Source: Lachnoclostridium sp. An14
GTDB taxonomy: Bacteria; Bacillota; Clostridia; Lachnospirales; Lachnospiraceae
Assembly (NCBI RefSeq): GCF_002160755.1
Contig: NZ_NFLE01000001.1
Span: forward strand, 248,001 to 312,000
DNA length: 64,000 nucleotides
Reading direction: 5' to 3'
Part shown: positions 43,415 through 53,300 of the stretch, in pieces
How the letters are laid out: every line of letters begins with the position of its first letter
Position numbering within the stretch: position 1 is the first letter of the stretch
Notes under the pieces: model-generated
Seen by the model: the letters and a program-made list of their open reading frames with translations, nothing else
Told to the model about the DNA's origin: nothing
Databases searched by the model: none
Made by a program: the position numbers and the translations under genes

Positions 43415-45664
43415 CTACGAGTTCCAGCGCTCCAGGATCCTTGCCCGCAGCTCCTCTGCCAGCGCTCCGTCCTCCACGTAATAATTCACCGGATAATAGG
43501 TCACCCCATCTTCTGCCTGCTCATAGTCGCCATATTCCTCCGAAAACTCATCTCCCACGGCTCCCGCCAGGATGTTCACCCGCGTATTCACCTGGTTCTC
43601 ATCGGTCCACAGGTTCCGGTACCTCCGGTAGGGGCCATAGAGCATTTCACCAAAGATCCGCTCCATCATCTCCCGGTCCGTTTCCTCATAAGAGAGGGAC
43701 CTCTGACCGTAAAACTCCGTTGCGATCTCTCCCTCCTGGGAAACCTCCTGCTCCCTCGGAAACTCCGCATCCACCAGAATGGAATAGACCGCGGCCAGAT
43801 CCATCTCCGGCTCCAGATCCACCCCCAGCTCCTGAAGGGCCGTGAGGGTTCTGGTAAAGGTGGGATAAACGGGATAGAACTCGCTGTCCCCGTAGCTCCA
43901 GGTATAATATTCTCCCTCTCCATCCACCATTTTAAGCCGCGCCTCATCCAGAAACCGGATTTCCGCCTCCGCGGAGGCCTGGGAATCCGCCAGGGTCATA
44001 TCCGCCAAATCCGCCTGATAGGCCTTCAGAAGGCCGGAAAGCTCCTGCCTGGAAATCCCCTTCTCCCCGGCCAGACGGGTCTCCTCCCCGCAGACGGAAA
44101 CCTGGACATCCTTCACCGCGGCGGGATCCATGCCCAGGAGAGGATACCGCCCCTCCTTGTAGCCGGGATCCTCGTAGACGGCCGCAAGCAGCCCGCTTAA
44201 CTGCCCTTCCGGGAACTGGTATTTTCTCCGCGCTATCTTTCCGCTTTCCAGCCGGTATTCCACATAGACGGGGGCCTCATACATCTGCGTTCTCCAGGAC
44301 GTTCCCACGATCCAGGACGATGCCCCATTTTCCATGACGGCGTCCGTCCGGACCTCCTGTTCCTGCCCCTGCTGGCCAACCCAGGTTTTTGCCAGATCCA
44401 GGGCCAAGGTTTTATCTGCCAGGGAAACATCCTCCAAAACCCGGTCAAGCGATCCCTGAGCGTGCCACCGGAACCAGCCGTCCTTCTCCTCGATCCAGCC
44501 GTAATCCATCCAACCGTCAATCTCGTAGGACGGAAATACGCTCACTGACGCCACATTTTCCTCCTTCGGAATCCAGCTGTCATACCCGGTCAGATCCCAG
44601 TGGAAACCGGCAAACACTCCGAAAGCCGCCGCCAGGGAAAACACCATCTGTCCTTTATGGGAAAACAGTTTCTTAAAGTCAAAGTGATAGATGATCTCGA
44701 TCACGCAGTGGGAAATCACGCCTCCCGTGAGCAGTCCGAAAATAGCCCAGCCCATGTTTCCCCCCAGGGACCAGAAGAACAGCAGGCCGGCTACCGCCGC
44801 CTCCACCACAATGAGGATCCGTATCACCGGCTGGCTGAGGGAAAACGTCATGGCCTTTCCTGCGGCTTCAGATGGACGTTTTTTATGAAGGACCGCAGCG
44901 ATCAGGATGAGGACCGCGCCCACCACGATCCGGGAACCAATCTTTCCCGGAGTGATGTCCCCGTCAAACCCGGATATATAATATGCAAAGGGCGACGTTT
45001 TCCGCACCCAGCCGATCAGGGAATCAAACCCGCAGAATGTGTCCAGGCACAGCTCCGCCAGCGCCTGCCACAGCAGCAGGAAAATGGGGAAATAGGTGTT
45101 AAACACCCAGAATCCCAGCAGCCCCACAATGGTATTTCCCGTCATCAGCACGGCAATCACCGCCGTGGTATAGAGAATCAGGAAACTGAGCATATGGTAG
45201 GCCCAGCCAGTGAGGGCCGTCCCCATGGCCTCCCCAAAGGGTGCTCCCGCCATGGCCCCGATCTGGGCGCTCAGGGCCGCAAAGAGCCCGTAGGGCACCG
45301 CCACGATCAGCAGACCGCTGACGTAGTGGATCACAAACCATTTCTCCCTCCGGATGGGAAGGCTGTGGTAGAAATCCACCTTCCTCCTGGAGTTTAAATA
45401 GGCAAAGCCGGACACTCCCAGCACCACCGCCAGCACTGTCATCAGGAAAATGATCCAGCCATTGCGGTAGGATAAAAGGCTGAGAACGTCTCCCACCAGC
45501 GCCTCTCTCTCCGGCTGAGTCAAAAGCTCCTCGTTCCTGGTGGTGCAGTACACCATCACCACCGGCAGGGAAAAGAAAAATATGACAAAGCACAGGGCCA
45601 CCGCCCACAGGCGGCGCTTGAGCTCCTCGATCATTCCGCTAAAAAACCAGTTTTTTGATGTCAT
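43415..45664 (-). CDS. ABC transporter permease, Ytr-like
   Basis: 749 residues. The N-terminal half has about eight membrane segments (MIEELKRRLWAVALCFVIFF at the start; LLILIAAVLHKKRPSEAAGK near the middle), and the C-terminal third (after about 390) is a soluble, acidic, extracytoplasmic domain. The segment YLNSRRKVDFYHSLPIRREKWF is typical of the permeases that accompany YtrA-type GntR regulators in Firmicutes. Substrate unknown; relatives respond to wall antibiotics or stress. GGAGG lies nine bases before the ATG, which overlaps the ATPase gene by 26 bases. Confidence 0.82.
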   Translation of the reverse strand: MTSKNWFFSGMIEELKRRLWAVALCFVIFFFSLPVVMVYCTTRNEELLTQPEREALVGDVLSLLSYRNGWIIFLMTVLAVVLGVSGFAYLNSRRKVDFYHSLPIRREKWFVIHYVSGLLIVAVPYGLFAALSAQIGAMAGAPFGEAMGTALTGWAYHMLSFLILYTTAVIAVLMTGNTIVGLLGFWVFNTYFPIFLLLWQALAELCLDTFCGFDSLIGWVRKTSPFAYYISGFDGDITPGKIGSRIVVGAVLILIAAVLHKKRPSEAAGKAMTFSLSQPVIRILIVVEAAVAGLLFFWSLGGNMGWAIFGLLTGGVISHCVIEIIYHFDFKKLFSHKGQMVFSLAAAFGVFAGFHWDLTGYDSWIPKEENVASVSVFPSYEIDGWMDYGWIEEKDGWFRWHAQGSLDRVLEDVSLADKTLALDLAKTWVGQQGQEQEVRTDAVMENGASSWIVGTSWRTQMYEAPVYVEYRLESGKIARRKYQFPEGQLSGLLAAVYEDPGYKEGRYPLLGMDPAAVKDVQVSVCGEETRLAGEKGISRQELSGLLKAYQADLADMTLADSQASAEAEIRFLDEARLKMVDGEGEYYTWSYGDSEFYPVYPTFTRTLTALQELGVDLEPEMDLAAVYSILVDAEFPREQEVSQEGEIATEFYGQRSLSYEETDREMMERIFGEMLYGPYRRYRNLWTDENQVNTRVNILAGAVGDEFSEEYGDYEQAEDGVTYYPVNYYVEDGALAEELRARILERWNS

Positions 45665-46532
45665 ACCCGGCCACCTCCGTTTCACTGATAAAGATTTCCT
45701 CCAGGGACAGGGGGATGAGCTCATAGAATACGGCCCCGGCCGACTCCATGGCCCTTTCCACCGTCTCCCGTTCCCCTCTCACCGTCAGGGTCAAAAGCCG
45801 TCCCCGGCTCTCCTGGCGGATCACCTCCAGCCCGGCGGGAACCTCAGCCCCCTCCGCCAGCACGCACTGGACCTTGTGGATGGAGGTTTTCATTTCATCC
45901 AGGTCCTTGGAAAGCAGGATGCCGCCCCGGTGAAGCAGGCCCACGTGGTCGCAGATGTCCTCCAGCTCCCGCAGGTTGTGGGAGGCGATGATGGGGGTCA
46001 TTCCCCGCTCCTCCATGTCGTTGGCAAACAGGCTTTTTACCGTCTGCCGCATCACCGGATCCAGACCGTCAAAGGTCTCGTCGCAGAACAGGTAATCCGT
46101 CCCGGCGCAGATGCCGCAGATCACCGCCAGCTGCTTTTTCATGCCCTTGGAGAAGGTGGCGATTTTCCGCCGCTCCGCCAGCCCGAAGCTGGACAGCAGT
46201 TTCCGGTACCGCTCCCCGTCAAACCGGGGATAGATCCGCCCGTAGAATTTGAGCATATCCGCCGGCGTCCCGTTTCCCAGGAAATGCTGGTCATCGGAAA
46301 TATAGAAAAACCGGGATTTTACATCCTCCCTCTCATATACACTTTTTCCGTCGATGGTCACCGTCCCCTCGTCCGGCCGCATCACTCCGCTGAGCAGGCG
46401 GAGAAAGGTGCTCTTGCCGGCACCGTTGGTCCCCACCAGCCCAAATACGCTCCCGTCCTTAATCTGGGCACAGATATGATCCACCGCCACAATATCGTCA
46501 AACCGTTTTGTCAGATTCACTGTTTCGATCAC
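45639..46532 (-). CDS. ABC transporter ATPase, YtrB-like
   Basis: 297 residues. Walker A GTNGAGKSTFLR, Q-loop region, a degenerate signature FSKGMKKQLAVICG (LSGGQ replaced by FSKGM, common in this subfamily), and Walker B YLFCDETFDGLD. About 80 C-terminal residues extend beyond the ATPase core. The start is a GTG at 46532, overlapping the regulator gene by 35 bases, with only a weak upstream GGGAAG; coupling to gntR translation is likely. Confidence 0.9.
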   Translation of the reverse strand: MIETVNLTKRFDDIVAVDHICAQIKDGSVFGLVGTNGAGKSTFLRLLSGVMRPDEGTVTIDGKSVYEREDVKSRFFYISDDQHFLGNGTPADMLKFYGRIYPRFDGERYRKLLSSFGLAERRKIATFSKGMKKQLAVICGICAGTDYLFCDETFDGLDPVMRQTVKSLFANDMEERGMTPIIASHNLRELEDICDHVGLLHRGGILLSKDLDEMKTSIHKVQCVLAEGAEVPAGLEVIRQESRGRLLTLTVRGERETVERAMESAGAVFYELIPLSLEEIFISETEVAGYDIKKLVF

Positions 46533-46905
46533 TGCACTTCCCTGCCTTTCCGTATGAATGTTCCGCCAGCGCGGTAAATTCCTCCGCCCTGACCCCCAGC
46601 CCGGCCGCCCGGCCGGCCAGGGCCTCCATGTCCGCCTTCAGCAGCTCCCGTTCCCTGTCCCGGATCTGTCCCACATCCGCCACAAAGCTCCCTTTCCCCT
46701 TCACGGAGTAAATGTAGCCCTGACGCTCCAGCTCCATATAGGCCCGCTGAATGGTGTTGGGATTGATGGACAGCTCCGTGGCCAGGGCACGCACCGACGG
46801 CAGTTTCTCGTCCTGCCGCAGCACGCCCATGAGCATCCACTCCTGAAACCGCTCCATCACCTGCTCATAGATGGGACGCCGGTCTTTGTAGTCCAGGAAT
46901 ATCAT
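46498..46905 (-). CDS. GntR family regulator, YtrA subfamily
   Basis: 135 residues. A winged helix-turn-helix (about 10-75) with PIYEQVMERFQEWMLMGVL and LPSVRALATELSINPNTIQRAYMELERQGYI split over the recognition helix, and a short C-terminal helical dimerisation region of the YtrA type rather than a large ligand domain. It heads the ABC operon and should repress it. AAAGGAGG lies seven bases before the ATG. A perfect palindrome lies between promoter and start codon. Confidence 0.92.
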   Translation of the reverse strand: MIFLDYKDRRPIYEQVMERFQEWMLMGVLRQDEKLPSVRALATELSINPNTIQRAYMELERQGYIYSVKGKGSFVADVGQIRDRERELLKADMEALAGRAAGLGVRAEEFTALAEHSYGKAGKCSDRNSESDKTV

Positions 46906-46921
46906 TCCGCCGCCTCCTTTA

Positions 46922-46944
46922 CTGTATTAATCTAACTAATACAG
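46922..46944 (-). promoter_or_regulatory. palindromic operator of the GntR/ABC operon
   Basis: CTGTATTA-N7-TAATACAG, perfect 8-base arms, just downstream of the -10 and covering the start point of transcription. This is the place where YtrA-type repressors bind. Confidence 0.75.
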
Positions 46945-46972
46945 TTATACACTAGACCGGCTGGAAAAACAA
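46944..46972 (-). promoter_or_regulatory. promoter of the GntR/ABC operon
   Basis: Minus strand TTGTTT, 17-base spacer, TATAAC, adjoining the operator palindrome. Confidence 0.6.
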
Positions 46973-47019
46973 GGAACATTTTCTTACGATTTTCCTTACG
47001 GTATCCTTAATATGTCCAA

Positions 47020-47100
47020 AGGCGCACGCCCAATCGCCTCCTCCCGCCCCGAAACACGGCTCCGGAAACAGCCATCTTCCTCCCTGCGCAGCTCGCCTCC
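47020..47100 (+). repeat. probable decayed arm of the dispersed repeat, copy K
   Basis: Read on the minus strand, GGAGGCGAGCTGCGCAGGGAGGAAGATGGCTG resembles the conserved arm (GGAGGCACACTCCGCGCAAAGG, then AAAATGGCTG) with changes; no palindrome core is left. Confidence 0.35.
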
Positions 47101-47145
47101 ATAAACCGCCGCGGCCCAGGAGATCCCATTTCTGAAAACAGAAAA

Positions 47146-47170
47146 GGCCCCGGAGTTCTCTCCGAAGCCC
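47146..47170 (-). terminator. intrinsic terminator of the XRE/membrane pair
   Basis: GGGCTTCGGAG-AGAA-CTCCGGGGCC followed by TTTTC on the minus strand. Confidence 0.85.
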
Positions 47171-47195
47171 TTCATTCCCGGCGGATCCCGCCGGT

Positions 47196-47684
47196 TTACA
47201 TCCGTCTTCCGATCACCAGCCTGGAAACGCCTAACAGCACGGCGAACACAGCCACCGTTGCCAGCAGCACCCTGGAAACCGTCATGTTCACAAACCCGCT
47301 CACCAGCACGCCCAGGTACAGCAGGAGGAACATGGCATAGCCGCTCACCGCCCAGCACTTTAAGCCGATCAGACGGTTTCTCTCATCGCTCTCCGCCAGC
47401 TGTTTCGCCTTTTTTAATTCCGGATCCCTCAGACACCGGCGGGTGCGGTAGATCTGCACCAGGCTGGCAGCCATGAGGGCCGCGCCCAGCACCAGGTAAA
47501 ATTCCGTCACATACTCCCGTCCCCCCGGCTCTAAGAAAAGGACCGGCATCCACTTTTCATACATCAGGGACGCAAACACCGCCAAAGCTCCCAGCAAAAA
47601 CAGCAGTTTCTGCGCCAGAATCCGCCTCCGGCACCGTTTCTCAAATTCCCTCTCCTGCTCCGAAAACAAACCGTTTTGTTTCAT
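47196..47684 (-). CDS. four-helix membrane protein paired with an XRE regulator
   Basis: 162 residues with four hydrophobic segments (about 24-42, 60-78, 108-128 and 136-155) and a charged middle loop [16 protein letters not shown] followed by [11 protein letters not shown]. The segment AESDERN is common in small Clostridial membrane proteins encoded next to a tiny XRE regulator. Function unknown; it may be a partner or target of the regulator. GAGGAGG precedes the ATG, which overlaps the stop of the regulator (ATGA). Confidence 0.75.
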   Translation of the reverse strand: MKQNGLFSEQEREFEKRCRRRILAQKLLFLLGALAVFASLMYEKWMPVLFLEPGGREYVTEFYLVLGAALMAASLVQIYRTRRCLRDPELKKAKQLAESDERNRLIGLKCWAVSGYAMFLLLYLGVLVSGFVNMTVSRVLLATVAVFAVLLGVSRLVIGRRM

Positions 47685-47887
47685 CTCTGTTCCTCCTCGT
47701 CAAATAAAAATACTTCCTCAATGGTCAGTCCAAAATAAGCCGCGATCCGATGGGCCAGCAAGAGCGATGCGTTGTACCTCCCGTTTTCCAGGGAAATGAT
47801 CGTCTGCCTGGTGACTCCCACCGCCTCCGCCAGATCCTCCTGCCGGATCCGCCGTTCCTTTCTCAGCTCCTGAATACGGTTTTCCAC
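47681..47887 (-). CDS. small XRE-family transcriptional regulator
   Basis: 68 residues, a bare helix-turn-helix: [21 protein letters not shown], then [21 protein letters not shown], and [18 protein letters not shown]. It belongs to the short Xre type often autoregulatory in Clostridia. It starts at a GTG at 47887 with a poor ribosome site (AAAGGGG). A near-consensus promoter overlapped by a palindrome lies upstream, so autorepression is likely. Confidence 0.92.
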   Translation of the reverse strand: MENRIQELRKERRIRQEDLAEAVGVTRQTIISLENGRYNASLLLAHRIAAYFGLTIEEVFLFDEEEQR

Positions 47888-47931
47888 TGGTCCGCCCCTT
47901 TCTCTTTATGTAATGTTTGCTTTACATTTTA

Positions 47932-47960
47932 AGTATAGTATACTTTACATTTATTGTCAA
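47932..47960 (-). promoter_or_regulatory. consensus promoter with operator-like palindrome before the XRE gene
   Basis: TTGACA, 17-base spacer, TATACT on the minus strand. AAGTATA-C-TATACTT is a palindrome covering the -10, and AAATGTAAAG occurs twice as a direct repeat around it. Confidence 0.85.
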
Positions 47961-48022
47961 GTGGGAGTTTCCTGTTTCGTGTGTGCGCCAGTTTTACGGA
48001 GAAAACCGGATTTCACAGTCAA

Positions 48023-48045
48023 GGCCCCCGGCTTAGCCGGGGGCC
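48023..48045. other. strong GC hairpin between divergent and unrelated units
   Basis: GGCCCCCGGC-TTA-GCCGGGGGCC, a perfect 10-bp stem, without a U-tract on either strand. The rest of 47961-48211 shows no gene; a role as terminator for the minus-strand gene ending at 48212 is possible but weakly supported. Confidence 0.5.
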
Positions 48046-48211
48046 TGGCTTGTCCACGCTTATTACACATCCACATTTTCTTTCCTCACCATCTTCATCA
48101 AGCAACCGCTCTGACTAAAATTTACACGCAGACGAGATAAGCATCATCCTCCCTGTCCTTTTCGTTCCCGGAAACAGGTCAAACTCTGCTTTTGGAATGA
48201 TTGGGGAAACG

Positions 48212-48760
48212 TCAATTCTCACAATACTTCAAACTCTCCTGTGCGGATACGCCCCAATGAACGTGCGGCAAGTCCAATCCGTAACAGACGATGTCGCCTG
48301 AGCCGAAACCATCCCTGTTTCTCCCGGTATAGATACTATATCCGCACCAGGTTCTGTAATGGTATTCCGTATAAAATTCATAATCCTCTTGAAACGTATC
48401 CTCTGTCACTTCCACATAAAACCCTTCCGGCCGGCTGTCGGCTTCACATAAAATATGAAGTTCGTTTGGCTCTTTTCCGTTTTCTGTATATTTGAATTCC
48501 CCGCGAAAATATGCAAACGTATATGCCGGAATGATCTTTACGCTTTTCGGAATAAAAACATAGCGCAGGCTCTCTGTAACTTCAGAAAAAGCATCCTTCG
48601 CCAAGGCGCAGATCCCGTCAGGGATCGAAAAAAACGATCCATTGCCGCAAACTTTCAGCAAAACACGGTTCCGATCCGGATCAAGTCCTTCTCTTATTTC
48701 AAATCCCTGCTTGTCGGTATATGTGGATTCCACGATCATCTCCGTCTTTCCTTCAAACAT
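48212..48760 (-). CDS. unrecognised protein with a BspA-like repeat segment
   Basis: 182 residues, not assigned to a family. The segment LRYVFIPKSVKIIPAYTFAY resembles a leucine-rich repeat of the BspA/LRR_5 type, preceded by GSFFSIPDGICALAKDAFSEV, which may be a degenerate repeat. The C-terminal part is Tyr/Phe-rich (EDYEFYTEYHYRTWCGY). No signal peptide. Its base composition looks visibly lower in GC than the housekeeping block, which suggests later acquisition. GGAGGG lies seven bases before the ATG. It follows the gene ending at 48923 and may be co-transcribed. Confidence 0.65.
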   Translation of the reverse strand: MFEGKTEMIVESTYTDKQGFEIREGLDPDRNRVLLKVCGNGSFFSIPDGICALAKDAFSEVTESLRYVFIPKSVKIIPAYTFAYFRGEFKYTENGKEPNELHILCEADSRPEGFYVEVTEDTFQEDYEFYTEYHYRTWCGYSIYTGRNRDGFGSGDIVCYGLDLPHVHWGVSAQESLKYCEN

Positions 48761-48922
48761 ATGTATCCCTCCCTAACCTCGAAAAAACTTGCTGAACCAG
48801 CTCCCCTTTTGCCCGGCTCCTGCCCCTGTTGATCTACTCCGGCCTCTCCGGTAAGAATTTGTCAGGGGGCAGAGCATTCCGTCCGTTCTCCCAATCAAAG
48901 CGTGTTCGTTGCTGCAACAGCA

Positions 48923-50053
48923 TCAGATGAGATACGATCTGTGGTCGTCCTCTTTGTCGCCCAGCAACTTGTATTTGTTAATGTCGTATCCCTTAAACGC
49001 CTTGTCATAAAATGCGTCCACACTGCCGTAGCTGGAATGGTTGATGGGGTAATTCCGGTTGCGGATCGGAACGGTGGTGTGGACCGAGTAAACGATGTAC
49101 GCCGTCCCCTGCCCGTCGATGTAAACATACACATTGTCGCCGGGAACCAGTTTCCCCAGCTGGACTTTCGTGCCCTTCTCATCGGCGAAGGGATAGCGTT
49201 TCCCCTCAAACACACATTCCTTTCCCCCCGGATACGCCGCGCACACCACATCTCCCACCAGCTCAAAGAGGAAATCCGTGCTCCGTTCTTCCCTATATCC
49301 ATAGGTCTTGGACCAGGCGTCACTGGAACGCAGCTCCATCCACGGGAAATGGGAGGCGGAACAAAAGGAGATGCTGTGGGGCGCGTAAGAGAACGAATGG
49401 CTGCTGCTCAGGACGCCGTTTAAGTAGAACCACCCCAACCGTCCCTCGTGAATCTCCCTGATAAGATAGGTGAGGTCGTTCCAGTTGTCCTCGCTGTGAT
49501 GCACGCCCAGCACGACAAATTCTGAATCCTGAAAGCGGTAAATGTGCTCGCAAAAATCATGGTCGCCGCAGGTGCGGTATTTTTTCATCCGCTCCCGGCT
49601 CTGTTCCATGGAGTAGTCGAAGTTTTCACTGGCGGCAGCCTTCAGGAATTCCATGAGCTCCTTGCAGTAGAGGGTTGGCACCCGATAGGCATTTATTTTC
49701 GAGCCGTCCATATAGTGCAGAAAGATGTTCCCCTTTTCCTCCACCACCTGAAAAAGCCCCTTGTACGGGAGGTGATAGCGTTCGCCGTTCACATATCCGT
49801 AGATTGCCCGGTCGGTCACGACAAAGCCGCTGGATCCGTTGTATACCCCCCTCCAGTTGAAGTCCCACGCCCACGCCAGGATGATTTCATCCTCCTCCTT
49901 TTTGGCCCATTTCTTCATGGCCCGGTTCAGCTTTTTCTGCTGTTCGGCGTTCAAATCCTCCTCGGAATAAAAAACCTTGCTCCACTCCGCCCTATAGCGC
50001 AGTGAATCCACAAACTTTCCATGCTCGCTCCTACCTTTCCCGCCTGTTCCCAT
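48923..50053 (-). CDS. unrecognised soluble protein, probably damaged at both ends
   Basis: 376 residues from the ATG at 50053; no family recognised. The middle (GFVVTDRAIYGYVNGERYHLPY, then GNIFLHYMDGSKINAYRV) resembles bacterial PH-like domains. The ATG lacks a ribosome site. The frame is open another 29 codons upstream, through the only good site (AAAGGAG, about 50118-50124), but without ATG, GTG or TTG there. Downstream, reading past the TGA at 48923 the same frame continues 49 codons to a TAG at 48773 that abuts the ribosome site of the next gene. Both ends suggest a mutated start and a premature stop, or an unusual structure. Lower GC than surroundings. Confidence 0.5.
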   Translation of the reverse strand: MGTGGKGRSEHGKFVDSLRYRAEWSKVFYSEEDLNAEQQKKLNRAMKKWAKKEEDEIILAWAWDFNWRGVYNGSSGFVVTDRAIYGYVNGERYHLPYKGLFQVVEEKGNIFLHYMDGSKINAYRVPTLYCKELMEFLKAAASENFDYSMEQSRERMKKYRTCGDHDFCEHIYRFQDSEFVVLGVHHSEDNWNDLTYLIREIHEGRLGWFYLNGVLSSSHSFSYAPHSISFCSASHFPWMELRSSDAWSKTYGYREERSTDFLFELVGDVVCAAYPGGKECVFEGKRYPFADEKGTKVQLGKLVPGDNVYVYIDGQGTAYIVYSVHTTVPIRNRNYPINHSSYGSVDAFYDKAFKGYDINKYKLLGDKEDDHRSYLI

Positions 50054-50141
50054 TGTATTTTCAGGATGATGGGCGGCGGCGTCCCCCCGGCCGGCGGCCT
50101 TTTTGGGCAGAGACAGCTCCTTTGCAATAAATTTATTTATT

Positions 50142-50175
50142 CAAATTATACTGCCAGACGCAATTTGTCGCAATC
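50142..50175 (-). promoter_or_regulatory. promoter of the 48.9-50.1 kb gene
   Basis: Minus strand TTGCGA, 17-base spacer, TATAAT, upstream of an AAAGGAG site. Transcription would start near 50140. Confidence 0.6.
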
Positions 50176-50228
50176 ATAAAATGCCTTCTGCCGGCGCAAA
50201 TCCCCGCCTATATCAGCAATTACTCAAT

Positions 50229-50280
50229 CCAGAGCATTTTTACTTAACCGGAAACGCTGTTTCCTGTTAAGTAAAAACCG
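50229..50280 (+). repeat. dispersed terminator-associated repeat, copy H (palindrome only)
   Basis: AGAGCATT, then 17-base arms (50239-50255 and 50259-50275) with one mismatch around loop GCT. The outer bases are TTTACTTAA/TTAAGTAAA, different from other copies yet still paired. The GC-rich arm is reduced to its last bases. It abuts the nifJ terminator. Confidence 0.85.
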
Positions 50281-50307
50281 CCGGAAGGGAATCCCCTTCC
50301 GGCGGCC
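50272..50307 (-). terminator. intrinsic terminator of nifJ
   Basis: CCGCCGGAAGGG/CCCTTCCGGCGG, a perfect 12-bp stem with a 4-base loop, followed on the minus strand by TTTTTA, which is also the edge of repeat H. Confidence 0.93.
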
Positions 50308-50360
50308 AATTACCGTTTGAGCACTAAGTCAACCATACAGCTGACATTTTTTATTTGATA

Positions 50361-53300
50361 TTATTCCTCGTCAGGAGCGTACAGAGCAGACAGTCTGGTC
50401 AGGTGTCTGTATCTCTCCTTAGCGTTCTCCGCAGCCTTCTCGAACAGCATATCTGCTCTAGCCGGGTTCTTCAGAGCCAGGGAGGTGTAACGAACCTCAC
50501 CCTTTAAGAACTCCTTGTAGTCTCCGGTGGGAGCCTTGGAATCCAGGATGAAGGGGTTCTTGCCCTCGGCCTTCAGAGCCGGATTGTAGCGGAACATATG
50601 CCAGTAGCCGCTCTCAACAGCCTTCTTCTCCTCGGTCTGAGCCTTGCCCATGCCTGCGCGGATACCGTGGTTGATACACGGAGCGTAAGCGATGATCAGG
50701 GACGGACCCGGATAAGCCTCTGCCTCTGCGATTGCCTTTACGGTCTGATTGTAGTCAGCGCCCATGGCGATCATAGCAACGTATACGTAGCCGTAGCTCA
50801 TAGCGATGCCGGCAAGGTCTTTCTTCTTGATCTCCTTACCGCCTGCAGCGAACTGCGCAACCGCACCGATGGGGGTGGATTTTGCAGACTGTCCGCCGGT
50901 GTTGGAGTAAACCTCGGTATCGAATACCATTACGTTGATGTCCTTGCCGCTGGCCAGTACGTGATCAACGCCGCCGAAACCGATGTCGTAAGCCCAACCG
51001 TCACCACCGAAGATCCACTGGGACTTCTTAGCCAGGAAATCTTTGTTCTCCACGATCTCCTTGCAGAGCGGGCAGTCACATCCCTCAAGGGCTGCAACCA
51101 GCTTGTCCGTAGCGGTTCCGTTGGTAGCGCCGCAGGAGAAGGTGTCTAACCACTCTTTGCAGGCTGCCTTCACATCGTCAGAGGATTTCTCGGACTCATA
51201 AACAGCAGTTACTTTATCTTTTAACCAATCTCTCAGAGCATTGTTGGCAAGGAGCATACCATAGCCGAACTCTGCGTTGTCCTCGAACAGGGAGTTGTCC
51301 CAAGCCGGGCCCTGACCGCGTCTGTTCACGGTGTAAGGGGTGGACGGTGAGGAGTTGCCCCAGATGGAGGAACATCCCGTTGCGTTGGCGATGTACATTC
51401 TGTCGCCGAACAGCTGGGTGATCAGCTTCGCGTAAGGAGTCTCGCCACAGCCTGCGCAGGCGCCGGAGTACTCTAACAGCGGCTGCTTGAACTGGCTGCC
51501 CTTAACGGTGGTCTCTTTAAACTTCGCAAGAACTTCCGGTTTCTCGGACAGTTTCTGGCCAAACTCGAAGATCGGCTGCTCGCCAAGGTTCTTCTCCAGT
51601 CCTTCCATCGTAAGAGCCTTCTCGCCCTTCTTGCCAGGACATACGTTTGCACAGGAACCGCATCCCGTACAGTCGAGAGCGGAAACAGTCATGGAGAAGT
51701 AGTATCCCGGCATACCGGTCATCGGCAGTTTCTTCATGTCAGCCGGAGCTGCAGCAGCCTCCTCCTCGTTCATAACTACCGGACGGATAACTGCGTGCGG
51801 GCAGACATAAGAACAGAAGTTACACTGGATACAGTTGTCGGAATTCCAAACCGGAACATTTACGGCGATGCCGCGCTTCTCGTATGCGGAGGAGCCGGAC
51901 GGCGTGGAACCGTCTACGTAATCCTTGAATGCGGATACCGGTAAGGAATAGCCCTCCTGAGCGTTTACCTTTGCCTGGATGTTGTTTACGAAGTCTACAA
52001 CGTCCTGTCTTCCCTCGGTTACGTGAGCCATATCAAGACCCTCGTCCTCACAGTTCTTCCAGGACTCCGGAACCTCTACCTTCACAACCTGCTTAGCGCC
52101 TTCCTCGATAGCGGCCCAGTTCTTCTTAACAACGTCCTCACCCTTACGGCCGTAGGTCTTCTTCGCAGCGTCCTTCATCAGCTCGATGGCTCTCTCCTCC
52201 GGGATGATGTTGGCCAGCTTGAAGAATGCGGACTGAAGGATGGTGTTGATACGGGTGGAGCCCATGCCGGTCTCGATACCGATCTTCACGCCATCGATCA
52301 CGTAGAAATTGATGTTGTGATCAGCGATGAATTTCTTTACCTGACCCGGTAAGTGTTTCTCAAGGCCCTCCATATCCCACGGGCAGTTGAGAAGGAAGGT
52401 GCCTCCGTCTACCAGTTCCTGAACCATGTTGTACTTGCGCACATAGGCCGGATTGTGGCAGGCTACGAAGTTGGCCTGCTTGATCAGGTAGGTGGATTTG
52501 ATCTTCTCATGTCCGAAACGCAGGTGAGACATGGTCACACCGCCGGACTTCTTGGAATCGTAATCAAAGTATGCCTGTGCATACATATCGGTGTTGTCGC
52601 CGATGATCTTGATGGAGTTCTTGTTTGCGCCAACGGTTCCGTCTGCGCCCAGGCCCCAGAACTTGCAGTTGATGGTGCCTTCGGGAGTGGTAACCAGAGG
52701 AGCGCCGGTGGGCAGGGACAGATTGGTCACATCGTCCACGATACCGATGGTGAATTTCGCCTTCTCGGTGTTCTCGTATGTCGCTACGATCTGAGCCGGG
52801 GTGGTGTCCTTGGAACCTAAGCCGTAACGGCCGGTGAATACCGGAACGTCGTTGAACTGGGTTCCCTTAAGAGCTGCCACTACATCCAGGTACAGCGGCT
52901 CGCCGAGAGCGCCGGGCTCTTTCGTTCTGTCAAGAACGGTGATCTGCTTTGCGGTAGCCGGGATGGCTGCAACGAAAGCGTCAGCTGCGAACGGTCTGTA
53001 CAGACGAACCTTTACCAGGCCGACCTTCTTGCCCTGTTTTGCCAGGTAGTCGATGGTCTCCTCGATGGTCTCGTTTACAGAACCCATGGCGATGATTACG
53101 TGCTCTGCGTCCTCAGCGCCGTAGTAGTTGAACAGCTTGTAGTCGGTGCCAATCTTGGCATTGACTTTGTCCATGTACTCCTGTACGATGGCCGGAAGGG
53201 CATCATAGTACGGGTTGCAGGCCTCTCTGGCCTGGAAGAAAATATCCGGGTTCTGAGCAGAACCTCTCTGGCACGGATGGTTCGGGTTTAACGCCTGCTT

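Noticed and set aside
48923-48925. Selenocysteine at the TGA followed by Cys-Cys-Cys
   Set aside because: No SECIS-like hairpin was recognised just downstream, and a nonsense mutation is simpler.
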